Assembly (NCBI GenBank): GCA_025361465.1
Contig: JANYAG010000085.1
Location: 1-5,585 of the forward strand
Direction: 5' to 3'
DNA length: 5,585 nucleotides
From: Gemmatimonadota bacterium
GTDB taxonomy: Bacteria; Gemmatimonadota; Gemmatimonadetes; Gemmatimonadales; GWC2-71-9
Positions 1-4,427 of the stretch are shown one piece after another. A model generated the notes under the pieces. The model was not told the origin of the DNA. It did no database searches and saw nothing but the letters and a program-made list of their open reading frames with translations. Position numbers and translations under genes: made by a program. The stretch's first letter is position 1; the number at the start of each line of letters is the position of its first letter.

Positions 1-2
1 CC

Positions 3-1607
3 CTCTCGACGGCGAGCGGGTACGTGGTCCCGAGCCTCGCCTCCATCGTGGCCGGCGTCTGGGACGAGCTCGTGGCCACGACGCGCACGGCGGGAAGCTA
101 CGGCGCGATCCTCGGTACGCGCATCGACGCGACCATCACCAGCCGGGCGCAGCCGAGCGACGTCACCGCGGCACAGGCGGCGATCAACACGCACACCGAC
201 GGCGCCGTGGCACCGCTCGCGCTGGCGAGTGCCCTTTCGACGGCACAGACGACGATCAACACGGTCCTGGGGACCGGGTTCGTCGCCGGCACGGACGATC
301 TCCACAACCTGAGCTCTTTCACCAGGACGAACCTCGATGCCAAGGTGAGCACGCGGGCGATCCCCGGGTCGGCCATGACGCTCACCACCGCGGAGCGCAC
401 CGTCGTCCAGGGGCTCATCCTGAGCGACTCGACGCCTTTCCAGGGGGCGCGCATCGCTCACCTCGACGCCGACATCTCCACGGTGTCGGGCTTGGTGTGG
501 AGCACGCCGTTGCCTGGGGTGTTCATTGCGGGGAGCGCGGGGACCATCCTGGCCACGAGGGCCCTCCCCGGCGATGCCATGGGGCTCACCGCGGGGAGCA
601 TCACCGCGGCTGTGCTCGCGGCCGGCGCGCTGTCGGCGATCCAGTCGCAGATCCTCACGGATGCGACGCCGTTCCCGGGCGCACGCGTCGACGTTGCCAC
701 CTCGACGCGTGCCGCACCCGGGGCGGCGATGGCGCTTACCGCAGGCGAGCGCACGACCCTGTCCAGTGTCGTGGCGCCGGCGACCTGGGACGTCGACGTG
801 GTGGCGGCCCACGGCACCGCGCAGACGTCGGGGCTCCTCCTGCGCGCGCTTGGCGCATCGATCGCCGCGCGTACCAACAACGCCACGCTGGCATCGATGA
901 TGTCGGTCCTGGACGTGCCCGGTGCGACGCTGGCGACGACGCTGCTGGATCACGCGCTGTCGGGCCACGCAGGCACCGGCACGGTCGGCGCCGCCCTCTC
1001 GAACGTCGACGTGGTGGTATCCACGCGGGCCGCACCTGGCGACGCCATGACGCTCACCGTGGGCGAAAGGACGGCCGTCGGTGTCGCCGTCTGGAGCAGC
1101 GTCACCAGGACGCTCACGTCGGCGGGCCTGCTCGCGACCCAGGCGAGCGTCAATGCGATCACGACGCTCCTCGCATCGTATGGCGGCTCCGGGTTCACGG
1201 CCGGCGTGGACGACCTGCATGCGATCTCCCAAGCGATCACGGCATCTGCATCGGCCTTCGTGAACGCCTCCATCGCCGGCGCGCCGTCAGGATCGATCGG
1301 TGCCGCTCTCGCGATCGCCAGCACCTACAGCATCCCCACGGCCGGAGCGAATGCCGCCGCGGTATGGGCGCTCGACCTCGCCAGCTACGGCACCTACTCG
1401 CAGGTCACCCTGGCCGGCGGCGTGCTGTACTCGATGAAGATCCAGAGCTGGAACAAGGCCGCCGAGCTCGCTGGCAACCCCGGGTCGGTCGCGTTCTACC
1501 AGGACAACGGCAGCACGCTCTACGCCACCTCGGCGCTGCGCGATGGATCCGGCGGCGCGGTGATGCCAGCGACGGGGGAGCCCGCGCAGCGCAGCGCAGC
1601 CACCTGA
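3..1607 (+). CDS. Phage tail/appendage-like repetitive protein, 5' end outside window
   Basis: The reading frame is open to the left edge: the codons before the GTG at 24 continue it (L-S-T-A-S-G-Y), so the true start is upstream and at least 534 residues are visible. The protein is rich in Ala, Thr, Ser and Gly and is built of degenerate repeats. A motif of the form STRAxPGxAMTLTxGERT occurs four times (348-404, 552-608, 702-758, 1020-1076), GFxAGxDDLHxxS twice (276-314, 1191-1229), and ILxDxTPFxGAR twice. Proteins of this texture (short 'SRA/TRA' repeats alternating with Ala/Thr-rich helices, and 'VW' segments such as AGVWDEL and AVWALDL) are known from phage tail or appendage regions, so a virion fibre or appendage role is inferred. 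No catalytic motif is visible. The C-terminal ~80 residues are non-repetitive and more aromatic, possibly a separate end domain. Two small phage-like genes follow at short spacing on the same strand. The exact virion role is unknown. Confidence 0.72.
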   Translation, partial: LSTASGYVVPSLASIVAGVWDELVATTRTAGSYGAILGTRIDATITSRAQPSDVTAAQAAINTHTDGAVAPLALASALSTAQTTINTVLGTGFVAGTDDLHNLSSFTRTNLDAKVSTRAIPGSAMTLTTAERTVVQGLILSDSTPFQGARIAHLDADISTVSGLVWSTPLPGVFIAGSAGTILATRALPGDAMGLTAGSITAAVLAAGALSAIQSQILTDATPFPGARVDVATSTRAAPGAAMALTAGERTTLSSVVAPATWDVDVVAAHGTAQTSGLLLRALGASIAARTNNATLASMMSVLDVPGATLATTLLDHALSGHAGTGTVGAALSNVDVVVSTRAAPGDAMTLTVGERTAVGVAVWSSVTRTLTSAGLLATQASVNAITTLLASYGGSGFTAGVDDLHAISQAITASASAFVNASIAGAPSGSIGAALAIASTYSIPTAGANAAAVWALDLASYGTYSQVTLAGGVLYSMKIQSWNKAAELAGNPGSVAFYQDNGSTLYATSALRDGSGGAVMPATGEPAQRSAAT

Positions 1608-1619
1608 GGCACCGGCACC

Positions 1620-1856
1620 ATGCAAGGCGCCCTCGCGCGGTTCTACCGCTTCATCCACCTCGGCCGGGCCATCCTCACGAACGGGCTCGGCGCGCGCGCG
1701 GCGGGGCCGCTGTTGCCCGCCGTCCACGCGTGCATCGAGACCACCGACGGGAAGGCCACCATCATCACGGTCTCGGACGCCGCCGCGACGACGATCCTCG
1801 TCGCGGACGGGACCGCCACCGCCATCACCTGCGAGGGCAGCTCGTGTAGCTGCTGA
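1620..1856 (+). CDS. Small hypothetical phage-module protein with Cys-rich C-terminus
   Basis: This 78-residue protein starts at an ATG 12 bp after the preceding stop. A weak Shine-Dalgarno match (GAGG, 1606-1609) overlaps that stop codon. I do not recognise the family. The N-terminal ~25 residues are basic and aromatic (ARFYRFIHLGR). The middle (about 40-70) alternates Thr/Ile/Val/Ala as in short beta-strands (KATIITVSDAAATTILVADG). The end is CEGSSCSC, three cysteines in eight residues, with a fourth Cys near residue 38. No signal peptide or clear membrane span is visible. Its place between a tail-like gene and a small virion-like gene, five bases before the next ATG, suggests it belongs to the same phage structural operon. 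It is believable as a gene because it fills the gap exactly and is co-directional. Its function is unknown. Confidence 0.6.
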   Translation: MQGALARFYRFIHLGRAILTNGLGARAAGPLLPAVHACIETTDGKATIITVSDAAATTILVADGTATAITCEGSSCSC

Positions 1857-1861
1857 TCACC

Positions 1862-2239
1862 ATGCCCCAGCCCCAGGTTCCGCTTCCCGTCTCGGTCTAC
1901 ATCGTGGGCGACACCGCGACCGTGCGCTTCACCTGCTCGCTGCCGGACACGCCGGCGCAGGGCCAGCCCGTCGGCACGCTACCGACCTACGTGGACCCCG
2001 GGGGCATCACGGTGGGCGTGCAGCCGCCCACCGTGGCGAACTACTACCTGCTCACCTACGGCATCGACCCGCAGATCGCCAAGCTCGGCGTCGGCATCTA
2101 CGAGGTGTCGATCCCCGTCACCGAGGCCCGGCGCTGGCGCGTCCGCTGGCACAGCACTGCCAACGGCCAGAACCAGGGCGACGGCGTCCGCGAGTGGATC
2201 TTCGAGGGCAAGATCTCGCAGATGGCGATCTTGAATTGA
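1862..2239 (+). CDS. Small phage virion-like protein (beta-rich)
   Basis: This 125-residue protein starts at the ATG five bases after the previous stop, with no clear Shine-Dalgarno sequence, so translation may be coupled. It begins with a proline-rich MPQPQVPLPVSVY segment, then a beta-rich 'VYIVGDTATVRFTCS' strand pattern. Next comes a 'YVDPGGITVGVQPP' segment, a 'YGIDPQIAKLGVGIYEVSI' segment and a final 'WRVRWHSTANGQ...EWIFEG' segment. This order (a pre-strand about adding a variable property, 'DP..ITV.V..P', 'TYG.D....G.Y.V.I', 'W..RW...G') is the texture of a small protein common in tailed-phage structural modules and often annotated as hypothetical or head-tail related. That recognition is by pattern only. 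It is the last gene of the plus-strand operon and is followed by a long gene-free stretch with a possible terminator. The precise virion position is not known. Confidence 0.7.
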   Translation: MPQPQVPLPVSVYIVGDTATVRFTCSLPDTPAQGQPVGTLPTYVDPGGITVGVQPPTVANYYLLTYGIDPQIAKLGVGIYEVSIPVTEARRWRVRWHSTANGQNQGDGVREWIFEGKISQMAILN

Positions 2240-2590
2240 CGGCCGGCGCCAACGCGCTACGGTGGGCACTTCCGACCCACCATGCGCGGGCACGGAACGG
2301 GGCGCGCCCGGCGTTGTAACCAGCGCGCCTAGCCCGGTTCGACCGGATCACGCAGCACCGCCGCGACCCCTACTGCCGAATCGCTTCACCCTTCGCGGGG
2401 TGCGGCGTCCGAGGTGGCAGGGGTCGCGGCCTTTCTTGCTTTGTACAACCAAATGTTGGGCCGCCAGCGAGGGTTCGCACGTCGCATCCACGACAGCTAC
2501 TTCCACGCCGGCGCCCGCTCGGATTTCGCCGGCCGATGCCGGACACAGCCTAGGTCGGGTCAGGAGCAGATCATCCGATCCACCCTCGCG
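2240..2590. other. Gene-free convergent spacer between phage operon and DGR template repeat
   Basis: I see no credible gene in these 351 bp. Frames open here are antisense to, or run into, the template repeat and have the Arg/Ser/Pro-rich composition of G+C-rich shadow frames. The stretch holds several inverted repeats: GGCGCGC/GCGCGCC (2301-2307 with 2323-2329), CCGGT/ACCGG with a TCG loop (2334-2346), CACCC/GGGTG (2387-2402) nested inside an 11-12 bp pair (2360-2371 with 2419-2430), and CCGGCG/CGCCGG (2508-2513 with 2527-2532). On the minus strand this is the sequence that follows the template repeat. Part of it may therefore belong to the DGR template RNA, while the plus-strand operon probably ends here. 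Confidence 0.6.
2360..2442 (+). terminator. Possible terminator of the plus-strand phage operon
   Basis: GCCGCGACCCC (2360-2370) is perfectly complementary to GGGGTCGCGGC (2420-2430), and T2371 with A2419 extends the stem to 12 bp. The 47-base interior carries its own CACCC/GGGTG hairpin (2387-2402). The stem is followed on the plus strand by a T-rich run, CTTTCTTGCTTT (2431-2442). The geometry is larger than a classic intrinsic terminator and the T-run is interrupted, so the call is tentative. Alternatively it is a structured part of the RNA downstream of the DGR template repeat on the other strand. Confidence 0.3.
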
Positions 2591-2719
2591 CTCGGGCAAG
2601 CCGGAAGCCGAGATTGTCGTTGCGGTAGCCAGGATCGTTCGCGTTGCGGTTCGCCGCGCGGACGTTCCTCGCGTTGCTGTTCCAGCAGCCGCCACGGATC
2701 ACCCGGTTCGAGCCCTTTC
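2591..2719 (-). repeat. DGR template repeat (TR)
   Basis: This is a 129-bp repeat of 4442-4570 (offset 1851), read on the minus strand. It begins 38 bp past the RT stop codon. The coding strand has 28 adenines, of which 13 are changed in VR; no C, G or T position differs. Translated in the target's frame, TR encodes Asn or Asp at the ten positions that vary in the target: eight AAC codons, one AAT and one GAC. This is the usual TR design, because changing the A's of AAC reaches many residues and never makes a stop codon. The 23 bp at the 3' end (2591-2613) are identical to VR and contain a CTCGG/CCGAG hairpin (2591-2595 with 2608-2612), a candidate for part of the homing signal. TR is expected to be transcribed as a non-coding template RNA. 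Its ends as RNA cannot be seen, and no separate promoter was identified. Confidence 0.95.
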
Positions 2720-2757
2720 GACCTATTCCGTAGGGATGTTACCTATCACGACTTCGG

Positions 2758-3768
2758 TCACGCGTCGATAGTCGGACGTCGCGCCATTTCTGCCGTGCGC
2801 CAGGCGGTCGCCTCCGCGTGTGCGGTGATGCCGAGCGCGGAGGCGTAGCCGGTCTGGAGAGCTCGGGCGTCGATGCGGCCTGCGATGAACTCTGCCTCCC
2901 ACTTGGCCCGGGCTGCCGTGTAGCGCCGCCGCCGCCGCAGCGAGAGTCGAAGGGTGCCTGGCAAGACGCGGAAGCCAAGGAACGGCAGGCCCTGCGTGCT
3001 GCGGCCGATCAGCGCGGAGGGCTTCACCTCGAGCCCGCGCTCTTGCGCCACGAATGCACGCGCCGCGTCGAGGGTGGCCTTTGCGGTCTCTCGTGAGTCG
3101 CACCACCACACCACGTCGTCCATGTACCGGACCATCGCCCGGACGCCGAGCGTCTCGAGGAGGTAGCGGTCCAGCGCGTCCAGGTATGTGTTGGCGAAGA
3201 ACTGCGATGTCAGCGCGCCGATCGGGAGCCCCCGCCCATCCGGGCCTGGCGTCCGCTCCAGGATGCGGTTGCACAGGGCGAGCAGACCAGGATTCTTGAA
3301 CCTGCGCTGCAGGACCCCACGAAGCGCTGCGTGGTCGATGCTGGCGAAGTACGCGCGCATGTCGCTCTTGACGAACCACGGGAACCGCCGGACGTGGTGC
3401 TGGGCCCGCAGCACGGCCGCGAGCGAGCCCTTGCCTGGTCGGCAGGCGAACGTGTCGTCAACGAGCGCGCGCTCCAGCACGGGCCCTATGTGCAGCATCA
3501 GCGCGTGATGAAGCACGCGGTCCCGGAAGCACGGCGCGAGGATCTGTCTCAACTTGGGGTCGAAGATTTGGAATGACGTCCAGCGCCCCTCGGGGACCTG
3601 GCCCGCAAGGATGTCCTCGCGGAGCCGCGCGAGCTCGCCGTCGAGGTCCGCCGCGAAGCTCTGCATGTCCCGGCGCAGGCGCTTGCCGCGCGCTGCTTGC
3701 CAGAACGCCGTGGTGAGCGTCTCGATGTCGGCGACGTCGGCGAGACCGATGTTGCTGCGGTGGGGCAT
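2758..3768 (-). CDS. DGR-type reverse transcriptase
   Basis: This 336-residue RNA-directed DNA polymerase copies the TR RNA into adenine-mutagenised cDNA. The palm motifs are in order. KSDMRAYFASIDH (about 134-146) holds the first catalytic Asp, D136. GLPIGALTSQFFAN (about 180-193) is the motif whose IGxxxSQ form is typical of DGR RTs. YMDD (215-218) supplies D217 and D218. LPFLGFRV (about 261-268) is the following conserved block. The N-terminal part (RGKRLRRD, then LRQILAPCFRDRVLHHAL around 73-90) matches the RT fingers region of this group. No maturase X domain or HNH endonuclease follows, and the length is normal for a DGR RT. The ATG shares one base with the TGA of the HRDC gene (TGATG at 3766-3770), so translation is probably coupled; no independent Shine-Dalgarno is evident. 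All catalytic residues are present and nothing suggests decay. The alternative of a group II intron or retron RT is not supported, given the TR/VR pair. Confidence 0.96.
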   Translation of the reverse strand: MPHRSNIGLADVADIETLTTAFWQAARGKRLRRDMQSFAADLDGELARLREDILAGQVPEGRWTSFQIFDPKLRQILAPCFRDRVLHHALMLHIGPVLERALVDDTFACRPGKGSLAAVLRAQHHVRRFPWFVKSDMRAYFASIDHAALRGVLQRRFKNPGLLALCNRILERTPGPDGRGLPIGALTSQFFANTYLDALDRYLLETLGVRAMVRYMDDVVWWCDSRETAKATLDAARAFVAQERGLEVKPSALIGRSTQGLPFLGFRVLPGTLRLSLRRRRRYTAARAKWEAEFIAGRIDARALQTGYASALGITAHAEATAWRTAEMARRPTIDA

Positions 3769-4271
3769 CAGGCGGGTGCGTCTTTGGGCGTGCCATCCGC
3801 GGGCGGGGTCGGCGCCGGCGCGTTGATGATTTCGAGGAAGGGGCCGACGTACTTCTCCATCTTCGCCGGCCCGATGCCTTCGATCTTGCCGAGCTCGGCC
3901 GCGCTACGCGGGCCGCCTCCTCGGACCATGGCGGCGAGTTGCTCGTTGGTGAACACGGCCCAGGCCGGCACGCCGTCGCGCTGGGCGAGCTGCTTCCGGA
4001 GGTCGCGCAGCTTGGCGAACACCAGGAACTCGGCGTCGTGGAGCACCTCGCGGTAGTCGACGGTGCCCTTCTTCTTGCTCGGGTCGGCGGTACCCGGGGC
4101 CGCCGCCACACCGTCCACGTACGTGACGCAGATGGCCCATGCGCTGTGCACACCGTTGGGAACGAACTGCCGATCGACCGCAGCGATGCGCTGGCTTGTC
4201 AGGAAATGGTTGAGCTGCTCTTCCACAGCGTCACCGCCGTGGATGGGTATGACCACGAAATGTAGCCTCAT
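3768..4271 (-). CDS. HRDC-domain DGR accessory protein
   Basis: This protein of 167 residues has an HRDC domain at about 74-152 (YREVL...EFLVFAKLRDLRKQLA, VPAWAVFTNEQLAAM, then LGKIEGIGPAKMEKYVGPFL). HRDC is a small helical nucleic-acid-binding domain best known from RecQ helicases and RNase D. The N-terminal ~55 residues (RLHFVVIPIHGG, SQRIAAVDRQFVPNG, WAICVTYVDG) form a separate beta-rich module. I recall this module with HRDC in accessory proteins of bacterial DGRs, where it stands in place of the Avd protein of the Bordetella phage element. A Lys-rich linker (SKKKG, 65-69) joins the two parts, and a Pro/Ala-rich tail of ~17 residues ends the protein. The role inferred is binding the template RNA or cDNA and aiding the RT. 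The start is supported by GGAGG at 4276-4280, four bases before the ATG. The gene overlaps the RT start by one base, so the two are an operon. There is no helicase or nuclease domain. Confidence 0.88.
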   Translation of the reverse strand: MRLHFVVIPIHGGDAVEEQLNHFLTSQRIAAVDRQFVPNGVHSAWAICVTYVDGVAAAPGTADPSKKKGTVDYREVLHDAEFLVFAKLRDLRKQLAQRDGVPAWAVFTNEQLAAMVRGGGPRSAAELGKIEGIGPAKMEKYVGPFLEIINAPAPTPPADGTPKDAPA

Positions 4272-4275
4272 GAGG

Positions 4276-4280
4276 CCTCC
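4276..4280 (-). promoter_or_regulatory. Ribosome binding site of the HRDC gene
   Basis: On the minus strand GGAGG stands four bases before the ATG at 4269-4271. The spacing is a little short but the match is strong, and it fixes this start as the beginning of the HRDC-RT pair. Confidence 0.6.
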
Positions 4281-4296
4281 GTTTTTAGTTGATGCC

Positions 4297-4331
4297 TGCC
4301 GGTGCCGCCGCTTCGAGCGGCGGCACCGGCA
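4297..4331 (-). promoter_or_regulatory. Perfect 16-bp hairpin between target and accessory genes
   Basis: Bases 4297-4312 and 4316-4331 are exact reverse complements (16 bp, G+C-rich) around a three-base loop (TCG on plus, CGA on minus). An alternative register exists because GATGCC at 4291-4296 also matches GGCATC at 4328-4333. Neither strand has a T-run after the stem, so it is not a canonical intrinsic terminator. It lies 25 bp before the HRDC start codon and 111 bp past VR. It could attenuate or pause transcription between target and RT genes, stabilise the target mRNA 3' end, or be a cruciform linked to homing. In the Bordetella phage DGR a hairpin sits only a few bases after VR, so this position would be unusually distant. 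Confidence 0.55.
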
Positions 4332-4405
4332 TCAGACGCAGAATTCGGACCGGAACCAGAAGCGCTCCGCGCCCGAGAGCCGCTCCGCGGCGGCGCCTCC
4401 GGCCA

Positions 4406-4422
4406 CCGGATGCGGCCTCCGG
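4406..4422 (-). repeat. Small hairpin just after the target stop codon
   Basis: CCGGA (4406-4410) pairs with TCCGG (4418-4422) around a seven-base loop. The structure begins five bases past the target's stop codon (4428-4430) and about 20 bases past the VR end. It overlaps a 10-bp direct repeat, GCCTCCGGCC, at 4395-4404 and 4415-4424. By position it is the closest match to the post-VR hairpin known to aid homing in the Bordetella phage element. The stem is short and the region is so G+C-rich that chance pairing is likely. Confidence 0.25.
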
Positions 4423-4427
4423 CCCTC

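Noticed and set aside
497..1849. A 450-codon open frame on plus overlapping the tail-like gene
   Set aside because: It is in another frame of the 3-1607 gene, extremely Arg/His/Gly-rich and without any repeat or domain logic. The overlapped frame has coherent repeated protein motifs. It is a shadow of high G+C codon structure.
2301..2360. tRNA-like fragment (GGTTCGA box near 2336-2342)
   Set aside because: The seven-base T-loop does not have a pairing 5-bp stem in the right register, and no acceptor stem, D-arm or anticodon loop can be drawn. The box is explained by the small CCGGT/ACCGG inverted repeat.
2262..2771. Open frames on plus (169 and 144 codons) crossing the TR and the RT's 3' end
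   Set aside because: They read antisense through the template repeat and have low-complexity Arg/Ser/Cys content. Their similarity to frames at 4289-4777 is only the TR/VR repeat read on the wrong strand.
2758..3768. Group II intron or retron reading of the reverse transcriptase
   Set aside because: There is no maturase or endonuclease domain, no intron domain V/VI structure recognised, and no msr/msd-like arrangement. The adjacent TR/VR pair with adenine-only differences fits a DGR fully.
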